A stretch of DNA of 64,000 nt, from contig JAIOHL010000281.1 of assembly GCA_019913005.1 (NCBI GenBank), forward strand, positions 31,150 through 95,149, given 5' to 3'. Positions 22,866 through 32,200 of the stretch are shown here, one piece after another (position 1 is the stretch's first letter; each line of letters begins with the position of its first letter). Below the pieces are notes generated by a model. That model was not told the origin of the DNA. It did not search any database and worked only from the letters and a program-made list of their open reading frames with translations. The DNA comes from Anaerolineae bacterium. GTDB taxonomy: Bacteria > Chloroflexota > Anaerolineae > Aggregatilineales > J027. The position numbers were made by a program, and so were the translations under genes.

Positions 22866-25403
22866 ATGTATGCAGAAGTTGCGGTCAATCGTCCTCCAAA
22901 ACAAACCTTTACCTATCATATTCCGTTAGATTTGGCCGGGCCGGGAGAGATTGTGCCGGGTCATTTAGTTGAGGTCAGTTTTGGAACAAGTAAGGAAAGT
23001 GGCATCGTAACACATGTCCATAACGTTAAACCAGCTTTTGAAACCAAACCAATAACCAAACGCTTCGATCAACAACCTGTGTTAACACGGAACCAATTGG
23101 AACTAGGTTGGTGGCTGGCTGAACAGACATTTTCATCAATCGGCTCATGTTTGTTTCTTATGCTACCACCGGGATTAGCAACAAAATCACAAGTTCGTTT
23201 TGAACTGATTATGGAAGAATATCCCGGCAATACAAAAGGCCAAAAACGGGTTTTAGAATTGCTGAAATCACGCGGCACAATGAGCAAGGGACAGTTAAAG
23301 AAAGCTATCCCTAACCAGACCGGCATGAATGTGGATGAAATAACAAGACAACTAGTCCAACGTGGAGTTATTAGTCGTGTCGAATTTTTAAAGCCCCCGT
23401 CTGTAAAGCCTAAATTTGCTCGTGTTGTTGCTCTTGCCATCCAACCTCATTTACTCTCAGACATAATTCATGAACTCGGTTATGAAAATCGCCGAGCTAC
23501 CACCCTAATTCGGATTCTGGAATTTTTAGCCTCTTTGCCTAATCACAGAACCGACTCCAGCACTTTATATAGGGAAACAGGTGCATCGTTACAGCATATT
23601 GAGCAATTACTAGAGGATGAGGTGATATTTGTTGAGCAAGAGGAAGTATGGCGTGATCCTTTGGAACACATTACCTTTTCTCAAGATATCCCACCATCAC
23701 TTACTGAAGGCCAAGAGAGGGTATGGAAAAGAATTAATGAGTATGGGACTTACAATAGAGAAAGTCAAAACTCGCCTGTATTTCTCTTGCATGGCGTTAC
23801 TGGCTCTGGCAAAACCGAAATTTACCTAAGAACAGTTGAGAAGATTTTGAGTCAGGGGCAACAGGCCATTGTTTTGGTCTCAGAAATCGCGCTGACTCCT
23901 CAAACTATTGATAGGTTTGGGTCGAGATTTAATGGTCAAATATCTGTAATCCATAGTCATTTGACAGAGGGAGAACGGTACGATACTTGGCGTCGCATAC
24001 GGATGGGCGAAGTAAAAATTGTTATCGGTGCAAGGTCGGCAATATTTGTACCACTAGATAATGTAGGGGTCATTATTTTGGATGAAGAGCATGACGATAG
24101 TTATAAACAGCAAGACCCTGAATATCCAACAGTACATTATCATGCCCGTGAAGTAGCGATTGAAATGATGCGGCAGAATCATGGTACGGTGATTTTGGGT
24201 AGTGCCACGCCGGATGTCACCAGCATGTTTCGGGCCGAACAGGGCGAATTTATCTATTTGCATCTGCCAGATCGGGTATTAGCCCATCGTGCCGCTGTCG
24301 AAGAACAGGTGCAGGCACTTAAATTGCAGTCGCCGCATTACCATGAAACTGAGGTCAAAGAAGCTGTCAGTTTGGAACTTCCTCCGGTGCAAATCGTGGA
24401 TATGCGCCATGAACTGAAGGCTGGGAATCGCAGTATTTTTAGTCGGGCGCTGCAATCCGCGTTGCATCAAACGCTGTCGGCGCAACAGCAGGCTATTCTG
24501 TTCCTCAATCGGCGAGGAACAGCAACGTTTGTTATGTGCCGCGATTGTGGGTATATCGCCAAGTGTCCCCGCTGTGACACCCCCCTGACCTATCACGCAC
24601 CCCAAGAGGCCCTGCGCTGTCATCACTGTGGGTATCACGGCCCTAATCCGCAAAAGTGCCCTGAATGTGGCAGCACCCGCATCAAACATTTTGGGACGGG
24701 CACAGAGCAACTCGACCGCTTGATCCAAGCCGAATTTCCAGAGGCGCGGGTGGTGCGCTGGGACAAAGATACGGCCTCCGAGAAAGGGGCACATGAAAGA
24801 ATTCTCAGCCAATTCATTCACCGCGAAGCCGATATTTTGGTGGGGACGCAGATGATTGCTAAGGGCTTGGATTTGCCGCTGGTCACACTGGTGGGGATTA
24901 TCTCGGCGGATACGGGTTTGGGCTTGCCAGATTACCGTGCAGGGGAACGTACTTTTCAGGTTTTGACGCAGGTGGCAGGTCGGGCTGGACGGAGCTTGTT
25001 GGGAGGGCGGGTGATTTTGCAGACCTATCAGCCCGACAATTATGCTATCCAAGCTGCTGCTAATCATGATTTTATGACCTTTTATCGGCAGGAAATGGGC
25101 TATCGGCGGATGCTGGATTATCCGCCCTATAAACGATTGGCCCGTTTATTATTCACGGATCGCAGTGAAGCCAATGCCCAAGAAGAAGCCGATACAGTGG
25201 CCCGACTGCTACGCCACCATCGAACCAAAGGCGATTTTTCGGCAACGGAAATCATTGGCCCGACGCCGTGTTTTTTCACCAAACATAATTATCTGTTTCG
25301 TTGGCAGGTGTTAATTCGCAGTACAGACCCCGTGGAATTTTTGCGCGGGGTGGAATTTAAGACGACGACAATTGTCGATATAGACCCGACGGATTTGCTT
25401 TGA
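22866..25403 (+). CDS. priA: Primosomal protein N' (PriA helicase)
   Basis: 845 residues. The 3' DNA-binding domain is at residues 1-100 (AEVAVNRPPKQTFTYHIP). The helicase core has Walker A GVTGSGKTEIY, DEEH Walker B followed by DDSYKQ, and ILGSATPD. Four zinc-binding CxxC pairs occur in CRDCGYIAKCPRC and CHHCGYHGPNPQKCPEC. Later come GTQMIAKGLDLPLVTLVGI and QVAGRAGR. PriA restarts stalled replication forks. The coding sequence changes base composition near 24150: the first 1.3 kb is around 40-45% GC and the rest 55-60%. Its ATG follows the serine hydrolase by 37 bases. Confidence 0.97.
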   Translation: MYAEVAVNRPPKQTFTYHIPLDLAGPGEIVPGHLVEVSFGTSKESGIVTHVHNVKPAFETKPITKRFDQQPVLTRNQLELGWWLAEQTFSSIGSCLFLMLPPGLATKSQVRFELIMEEYPGNTKGQKRVLELLKSRGTMSKGQLKKAIPNQTGMNVDEITRQLVQRGVISRVEFLKPPSVKPKFARVVALAIQPHLLSDIIHELGYENRRATTLIRILEFLASLPNHRTDSSTLYRETGASLQHIEQLLEDEVIFVEQEEVWRDPLEHITFSQDIPPSLTEGQERVWKRINEYGTYNRESQNSPVFLLHGVTGSGKTEIYLRTVEKILSQGQQAIVLVSEIALTPQTIDRFGSRFNGQISVIHSHLTEGERYDTWRRIRMGEVKIVIGARSAIFVPLDNVGVIILDEEHDDSYKQQDPEYPTVHYHAREVAIEMMRQNHGTVILGSATPDVTSMFRAEQGEFIYLHLPDRVLAHRAAVEEQVQALKLQSPHYHETEVKEAVSLELPPVQIVDMRHELKAGNRSIFSRALQSALHQTLSAQQQAILFLNRRGTATFVMCRDCGYIAKCPRCDTPLTYHAPQEALRCHHCGYHGPNPQKCPECGSTRIKHFGTGTEQLDRLIQAEFPEARVVRWDKDTASEKGAHERILSQFIHREADILVGTQMIAKGLDLPLVTLVGIISADTGLGLPDYRAGERTFQVLTQVAGRAGRSLLGGRVILQTYQPDNYAIQAAANHDFMTFYRQEMGYRRMLDYPPYKRLARLLFTDRSEANAQEEADTVARLLRHHRTKGDFSATEIIGPTPCFFTKHNYLFRWQVLIRSTDPVEFLRGVEFKTTTIVDIDPTDLL

Positions 25404-25435
25404 TTCCCCTTTTGGATGTAACACTAACCAAATAC

Positions 25436-25500
25436 TATAGCGGTTTTCAACTGAGTTAGCCTATTCTCACACGGGGCTGAAGCCGCCGTGCTGAATCTAG
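25436..25500. repeat. 65-bp interspersed repeat, copy 2
   Basis: This partner of 511-575 has 50 of 65 identical positions. Here the inverted repeat is better formed: CACGG...CCGTG with an inner GGC-TGAA-GCC. It lies 33 bases after the priA stop and before the AT-rich membrane gene. The 11-mer CAAATACTATA at 25429-25439 overlaps its left edge and recurs at 26058-26068. Confidence 0.6.
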
Positions 25501-25517
25501 TTTATATCACAGATCAG

Positions 25518-26006
25518 TCAGATGAAAACTTCTGTAGAATTCTTCAAACGCCTGTTTTCTGTTCTTAAAAGTTGCATAAAACGAAGCGCGTTGACATAGC
25601 TCCATACGCTATATGCCAGCCACACGAGGGCAATGATCGTACCAACAACACCTTTGGTCTGGCTTGCTTGAATAGTCATTGCCACAAAAGCATACATACA
25701 GCTAATGAGGAAAAAATCTGCTATGACTATACTGAAAAGACCCCCTATAAGAGATAGAGACTCAAAGCATTTCTCCAAATAGCCCTCAGATTCTCTATCG
25801 CTTCGGAGCGAAAAGAAACGAATGATGTAGTCATTAGCTGCTTCAAGGTGGGCATGTTCAAGAAAGCGAAGAACTTCATGAGATGATTTTTTTGTGCCGA
25901 ACATATAACATTCAAAGAGGCCAATTTTGAAAAGCGGAATAAAAAACATCATTAAGAAAGTATAAATGAGCAATCCGCTAAAAAGTACATTTAGGGCGTC
26001 AACCAA
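25518..26006 (-). CDS. Small membrane protein, unknown
   Basis: 162 residues, AT-rich coding sequence compared with its neighbours. Three hydrophobic segments are visible: about 5-27 (VLFSGLLIYTFLMMFFIPLF), 90-115 (GGLFSIVIADFFLISCMYAFVAM) and 122-145 (GVVGTIIALVWLAYSVWSYVNAL). The polar part between the first two is charged (KKSSHEVLRFLEHAHLEAAND). I do not recognise the family. The codon use, low GC and the 11-mer CAAATACTATA on both sides suggest an acquired gene. It is convergent with priA. Confidence 0.6.
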   Translation of the reverse strand: MVDALNVLFSGLLIYTFLMMFFIPLFKIGLFECYMFGTKKSSHEVLRFLEHAHLEAANDYIIRFFSLRSDRESEGYLEKCFESLSLIGGLFSIVIADFFLISCMYAFVAMTIQASQTKGVVGTIIALVWLAYSVWSYVNALRFMQLLRTENRRLKNSTEVFI

Positions 26007-26122
26007 TTCTAGCCTCCGAACATAGGGAAGTTCTATGGTTTTTCAAGCAAGACCAATCAAATACTATACCGAGTGTTTTTGATTGACCTTGCTCGTGATA
26101 CTCATCGTATCTTCCCCGAATC

Positions 26123-26977
26123 CTACTGCGTTGGTGCGGGGATATTCAATACATCCCCCGGATGAATAACGCTGTTTTGATTGACGAGCACCCCCGGATT
26201 AGCGGCAATCAATTCCTCAACCGTGATGCCATGATTCAACGCGATTCTAAATAGATTATCGCCTTGCTGGACGGTGTAGGTTTGGGCGCCATTCGCTGGT
26301 GGCGGATTGGTCGCCGGAACTTCTGAATTAGTGGCCGGGGGTGGTGCATTCGGATCAACCGTAGCGGTCTCTGAAACACAATTTGGAATACGAATTTCCT
26401 GCCCAATATTGAGCGAATTGGGATTAGCCGCCAGTTCGGGATTGACCGGGTAAAATTCTTCGACGGCAATATCGAGTTCAACAGTAATGCTGTACAGCGT
26501 ATCGCCAGCCTGCACGACATAGATACATTTATCTGGCGGCGGGGGTGGCGTTGGGGTGGGCATTCCCGGCTCAAGCGTCAAGGTCAAGGTTAGGCTTGGG
26601 GTGGGTGAAATGCCTGTGTCGGCAAAACCGGGCGGCGGCAAGGTGGCTTGGGCCAGATCAACAGTAGGTCGTGGTGTGAAACTAGGCAGGGTCGTAGCGA
26701 CTTCTCCTCCGCTTTCACTATCTTCAGGCGTGTTGACAGGCGGGCCTCCGACAATGAGTGTTTTGCTCGCGGCGCTTTGGGGCTGCGGCGTAAAGGTCGG
26801 CAGCGCGGGTGTATTGGAAGCCAATGGGGTACTAATCACCGGGTCAAGTTCCCGTAAGTTGACTTTGGTAGTGGAGGCGTTTTCATCGCTGGCATCTTTA
26901 AAGCAACCAGTTACCCCGAAGAGCAGCAGGCCCAACATAATTCCCAAGCGTACCGAGGGTCGTTTTAAAAATCGCAT
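26123..26977 (-). CDS. LysM-domain lipoprotein
   Basis: 284 residues. The N-terminus (LGIMLGLLLFGVTGC) is a lipoprotein signal with the lipobox ending in Cys25. A Pro/Thr/Ser-rich linker of about 130 residues follows, with TPTPPPPP. Two LysM domains close the protein: about residues 152-202 (YVVQAGDTLYSITVELDI...IGQEIRIP) and 233-282 (YTVQQGDNLFRIALNHGI...PGDVLNIP). LysM domains bind peptidoglycan or chitin-like glycans. The protein is probably anchored at the outer face of the membrane and spans the wall. It is divergent from the DUF2723 gene. Confidence 0.9.
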   Translation of the reverse strand: MRFLKRPSVRLGIMLGLLLFGVTGCFKDASDENASTTKVNLRELDPVISTPLASNTPALPTFTPQPQSAASKTLIVGGPPVNTPEDSESGGEVATTLPSFTPRPTVDLAQATLPPPGFADTGISPTPSLTLTLTLEPGMPTPTPPPPPDKCIYVVQAGDTLYSITVELDIAVEEFYPVNPELAANPNSLNIGQEIRIPNCVSETATVDPNAPPPATNSEVPATNPPPANGAQTYTVQQGDNLFRIALNHGITVEELIAANPGVLVNQNSVIHPGDVLNIPAPTQ

Positions 26978-27153
26978 TCTTAGTCCCTACCTGAAAAAAT
27001 TACCGTTCGTTAACTGCCCCCAATTGTAACCATTCTACCCCAGTCTTGCAGAAGCAATGTTTGAGAATGGTTGGCGATGGTGAGTCGTTTTGCTGTAGCT
27101 AGGGCTGTTGGATAGACTACAGTAGCGTTTATTGGTTGTTAGGAAACACGATT

Positions 27154-29103
27154 TTGAAATTAGAAAAATTAACCTCCCCTCGCTGGCTTGGTTCGTTGCT
27201 TATTTTTTGCACTGCCTTGTGGTTATACACTACTACTGCTGTACCCGGTTTGGTGGTTGGTGGCGGCGTTGAAAGCGAATCGGCGGAATTGCAGCGGGTC
27301 GCCAACCGACTCGGTATTGCCCACAGCACAGGCTACCCTGTTTATACGTTAGTTGGCTATGTGGCGGCGCGTTTGGGGGATTGGCTGAATCAGAACTCCT
27401 ATACATGGATTACCTATAGTTCAGCTTTGGCAAGTGCTATCGCGCTGGTGCTGTTTTTCCAATTGGCCCTGCTGGTCGGTAGCCCGCCATCGGCATTTGG
27501 CGCGACGGGGCTGTTGATGGTCTCCAATACCCTCTGGCATATTAGCACCATTCCAGAGACACAGGCGCTCCATGCCATTTCCCTCATCGGCTTATTCTGG
27601 TTGATGCTCCTACATTTATCCCAGCCGCAAAAATTTGGGCCACTGGTCGGGATGGCGTTTTTGGCCGGGTTGGGCCTCGCCAATCACCGAACGATTGTGT
27701 TGGCATTTCCGGCGGTGGGGTTGGCCGTGCTGCTAAGTGGGGCATGGCGACGCCTGAAGTTGAACCAGTGGGGTATCTTGGCAGTGGCCTTGATACTGCC
27801 GATTTTATCCTATGGGTATATCTACCTGCGTGTGAATACCGACCCACATGTGGTGTTTAGCACCCGTCCCAGTTGGTTTCCCGCCGAGATGGACAATCAG
27901 ATTGCGACGGACGTTATTCGCGGCAAATTACAGACGGGCGAGGGCTTGGAAGGCAATATCCGCCTACCCAAAGGCGATTTTTCCGAACGGCTCGATTTTG
28001 TGTGGGGTAACTTGCAAGATGAACTAACCACGATTGGGGTTTGGGCCGGGATACTGGGATTACTCCTACTGACGCTCAAAAATTGGCGGATAGGGGTGGT
28101 ATTGGTGGCCTATTTGATTCCTTGGATGCTATTTTTGATGGCGTGGCGGCTGGATTGGAAAGCGGTGATTTATCAACATGCACTTGTAATGCCGCTGATT
28201 GTGGGGTTGATAGTGCTGGCATCGTGGCCGTTCTATCTAGCAAAAAATCTGGCGAAAAAATGGAAATCCCCTGTTCTGTTGGCGGTTTGCGCCCTGCCGC
28301 TGCTCTGGTTAGCGATCCATACCTATTTCCAAAATCGGCCTGAACGGGATTTGAGCCATGACCGACGCGGTGAAGAATATTTGGCCCAGATGGAATATCT
28401 TACACGGGGGGCGGTAGTTTTTGGCGGGGGCTGGTCGCCAGAGACATTTATTTTGTTGGAGTTTTTGGATAACCATCGCCGCACTGACCTGCTGCCGCTG
28501 GATTCGCGCAACGTGGATGATGTGATTGCTGAATCCTCAAATCTCAATCGGGATACCTATATCACGCCATTTTTCCGCAGCATTTTTGGGCTGTATGCGG
28601 GTTCGACATGGATTCAAGAACGTGGGGTCGCATTTTCTGGTACACACACCGAAATTTTTTTGCAGGTGCGCCCACCCTTTGATCCACGTTTACAGGTTGA
28701 GGCGGATGGGGCGACCATTGTTCAGACACCTATCGCGCCGGGGATTGAACTTTATAGTTATGCTATTCTGCCTGACCCGAATGGTATTCGTTTGGCATTG
28801 TATTGGCGGGCAACCGAAGCTATTGATACCCGCTACTCGGTGTTTACCCATCTGCGTCATTATGCGGCAGATGGCGGGGTGCGCTTGTTGAGCCAAGATG
28901 ATGCCTATGCCCCCGTTGAAAATAGCTATCCAACGGATTTATGGGAGGCGGGCCAAATCGTGAAAGATACCTATTTTATTAAATGGCCTAACGAGCCATT
29001 ACCAGCGGATGGCCTAAAAATTGTGATCGGCATGACGTTGAGTGCGACGGGGGATCGGACAGGCGAGTTAGAAATTCCATTCAACAAAAGGGACGGAAAA
29101 TGA
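27154..29103 (+). CDS. Polytopic membrane protein with DUF2723-like glycosyltransferase fold
   Basis: About 649 residues. The first 360 residues hold some ten membrane helices; the first extracytoplasmic loop is GGGVESESAELQRVANRLGIAHSTGYPVYTLVGY, which carries the acidic residue and HSTGYP motif typical of DUF2723 proteins (GT-C-like, possibly O-mannosyl/protein transferases). The C-terminal 250 residues are a soluble domain (FGGGWSPETFILLEFL..., LYSYAILPDPNGIRLALYWRA) likely outside. TTG at 27154 is the better start, with AGGAA 8 bases upstream; TTG 27136 lies further up. The exact substrate is unknown. Confidence 0.72.
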   Translation: MKLEKLTSPRWLGSLLIFCTALWLYTTTAVPGLVVGGGVESESAELQRVANRLGIAHSTGYPVYTLVGYVAARLGDWLNQNSYTWITYSSALASAIALVLFFQLALLVGSPPSAFGATGLLMVSNTLWHISTIPETQALHAISLIGLFWLMLLHLSQPQKFGPLVGMAFLAGLGLANHRTIVLAFPAVGLAVLLSGAWRRLKLNQWGILAVALILPILSYGYIYLRVNTDPHVVFSTRPSWFPAEMDNQIATDVIRGKLQTGEGLEGNIRLPKGDFSERLDFVWGNLQDELTTIGVWAGILGLLLLTLKNWRIGVVLVAYLIPWMLFLMAWRLDWKAVIYQHALVMPLIVGLIVLASWPFYLAKNLAKKWKSPVLLAVCALPLLWLAIHTYFQNRPERDLSHDRRGEEYLAQMEYLTRGAVVFGGGWSPETFILLEFLDNHRRTDLLPLDSRNVDDVIAESSNLNRDTYITPFFRSIFGLYAGSTWIQERGVAFSGTHTEIFLQVRPPFDPRLQVEADGATIVQTPIAPGIELYSYAILPDPNGIRLALYWRATEAIDTRYSVFTHLRHYAADGGVRLLSQDDAYAPVENSYPTDLWEAGQIVKDTYFIKWPNEPLPADGLKIVIGMTLSATGDRTGELEIPFNKRDGK

Positions 29104-29232
29104 AGAGTTAGCAAAATTAAACCGCCGTCCTACAGTATCCCTGAACTATTTGTGATAAAATCCAGTTTAAGGCCATAATGGTCTTCATTCCTACATTTGC
29201 ATTCTTCAGCGTATTAGGGCGGCGTAAACACT

Positions 29233-32200
29233 ATGAAAGTGGTCTTGCCACGACAAAACGAAGCCTATGCAGCCGAAGTTGAGGTCAAACCCGAACTTGC
29301 TGCGTCTCAAACCAATCCAGTAACACGGCGATTGAACTATGCCGTCGTCATTGGGGCAATTGCAGTTGCCGCCATTGCCGCACTCGCGTATTTAGTGCTT
29401 GCACTCCAATTTCAAAGTCGTCCTTTCCTCGGCGTAATGCTTACCCACGATGCCAAAGTCCAACCTGTTGGGCCATTTAGTAATGAAACATGGTCGGGCT
29501 GGGATGTGGGCATGAAATCCGGTGATCGACTTATTGGTGCGGAGAGTGGTTCCAATCAGGTAGACTTGACTCAGGTAGATGACCCACTTAAATCTCTCAA
29601 CGATCTATTAAATGGCTTAGAGGTGGGAAATCGGGTATTGGTCAAAGTGGAACGTGAGGGTAGCGGTCTTTCCCAAGTGGAACGTTCCTATCCCGGTGAA
29701 AACAATACTGTCATTTCTGAAGTGCTGCTCAAATTAACCACCTTCCCGCTGGCCGACTTGATTGCCCATTTTGGCGTTGGATTTTTCGCCGGATTGGTCA
29801 TGTTGGGTGTAGGGATATTTGTGCTGTTGCGGCGCATTGAAGCACTGTCGGCCCAATTTTTGACGGGCATTTGTGCGGCTTTGGCAGTGGTGGAAATGGG
29901 TCGCCTAGATTTGATGACCACCCACGAGCTAGTTCCCTTATGGATACTCGCTGGCTCTATGTTGGGTGGTCTGCTGGTCAGTTTTGGCATGACCTTCCCC
30001 TCCAATCTGGCAGTGGTAGAACGGATTCCGGCGGTACGCTATGCCCCCCTGATGGTCGGGTTGATTTTGACGCCGCTCATCTATCAACTCTATATCAATG
30101 ACAATGAGATCGCCCTAGTGATTCCGATTATCGTGACGATGGTTGGTGCGTTTGGCATGAGCGTGATTATGCTCTCGCGGCGGCAATACACTTTGTCGCC
30201 TGTATTCCGTGAACAAGCCAGCTATGCGCTTTTAGCGACATTTTTCGGATTATTCCCCCTCCTGCTCTGGACGATTTATCAATTAGCCAGTGGCGGTGAA
30301 GCCCCCACATGGTCAACCCCTGTGGTTCAAACATTGGCGGTGTTGTTTGTGCTAACGGTGGCCTATGCCGTTACCCAATATCATTTGCTGGAAACAGATC
30401 GCTTAATTCCAGCAACCATTGTGTATGTTGGGCTTGGAATCGCGCTGGTTGCTTCCTATTTTGTGGTGGTCAGTGGCCTCAGTTTGTTAGCTATCAATTC
30501 CTTTAATGCCGACAATCCGATACTAATTGCGCTTATCGTGTTGAGTATTGCGGTGGGGTTTGTTCCGATTCGCAACCGCCTGCGCGAACAAATTGATAAC
30601 GTCTGGTTCAAGACGCGCCGCCAATATCGGGAACGCTTTGATGAAGTCATTCGTTCTATGACCAACGCGCTCAATTTGGACGACGTGGATCGCTCCATTC
30701 GCCAACCGATGCAAGAAACGCTTGCCCCCACTGATGTGTTGTTGTTTGTGCGAGACAGCGAGGCACAGGAATTTGTGGCACACGTCAACCCGGAAAGCGG
30801 ACGACCCATCACCGATATGACATTCCCATTCAAGAGTGGGTTGGGTCATTATCTCCAAACAGAGGCCAGTCTGCTCTATTTGGAGCCGGGAGCGCAATTA
30901 CCGCCGATGGTCTATCAAGAACGCTCCAAATTGGCGATTTTGAATACGCCGATTTTTGTCAGCTTGAAGGGGCGGCGACAGCTAAATGGCTTCTTGGCAG
31001 TGGGGACACGGCGCAACGGTGAGGCTTACAGCTATGAAGACCTACGCTTTATTCAAAATATCGCCGACCAAGCGGCCCTTGCGTTGGAACGTGCCCAGAT
31101 CGTGCAAGACCTTGAACGTCGTTTCAAGATTCAAGACGTGTTGAGCCAAGTCTCCCGCGCACTCAACTTTGCGATTGACTTTGACACCTTGATGGAACTG
31201 CTCTATGCCCAAACGACCCGTGTGATTGAGGCCGATATTTTCTCAATTGCGATTGCCGACCATCTGTCGGGGCATTTGTATTATGCTTTCTTTGCTAGAG
31301 GCGATGAACGTTTGGAGCATGTCGAAGGTCGGCGCTGGACAATGGGACGCGATTTGTTAAGCGAGGTTGTCAATACCCAGAAAATTACACTGACCCCCGA
31401 TTATGCGGCGGAACTCCGCCGTATCAATCCAAATGCCGAAGTCGAACCCCTGTATCAACAAATGAAGGCGTGGATGGCCGTGCCGCTGACGGCTGATACA
31501 ACGAAAGGCGCGTTGGGTGTGATGTCTGTCGGGACAAACGACCCCACCATCCGTTACAGCGACGACCAGATGCGTTTGTTTTCGGATATTGCCAACGTTG
31601 CAGCCAGCGCGATTGACAAAACCCGTTTGTTCGAGGCGACCCAAATTCGTACTCGCCAATTGGAAGCCCTGAATCAGATTTCTAGCCAGCTATCCTTTGC
31701 GATTGAAGACCTTGACCGCTTGTTAAATATCATCACCCAAAGCGCGATGGAAATTCTCAAAGCCGAAGCGGGTAGTCTGCTGCTGTTGGATGACCCGACT
31801 GGCGACCTGCTGTTCCATGTCGCGTTAGGGCCAACCGCCGGGGCACTCGTTGGCAAGCGTATCTCCAAAGATGCCAGCAGCCTTTCCGCCGAAGCCCTCA
31901 AACGTGGTGAACCCATCATCGTAAATGACACCGCTCAAGACAGCCGTTGGCATGGGGAAGTGGTCAAGCAGGAAGATGAAGACGAGATGACCTTCCATTC
32001 GCGGGCCATCTTGACCACACCGCTGATTTCACAAGGGTCGCCCATCGGCGTGCTGCAAATTCTGAATAAGAAAGATCGCAGCATTTTTACCGAAGAAGAT
32101 GCCCAACTGTTGACCACGTTTGCGGCGCAAGCAGCCGTCGCCATTCAAAACGCTAAGTTGTTTGAATCGCAAGATGCCCAATTGCTCCAACGGGTGGAAG

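Noticed and set aside
24279..25067. 262-residue antisense open frame in priA
   Set aside because: The PriA motifs on the plus strand cover it fully. The frame is open only because of the base composition.
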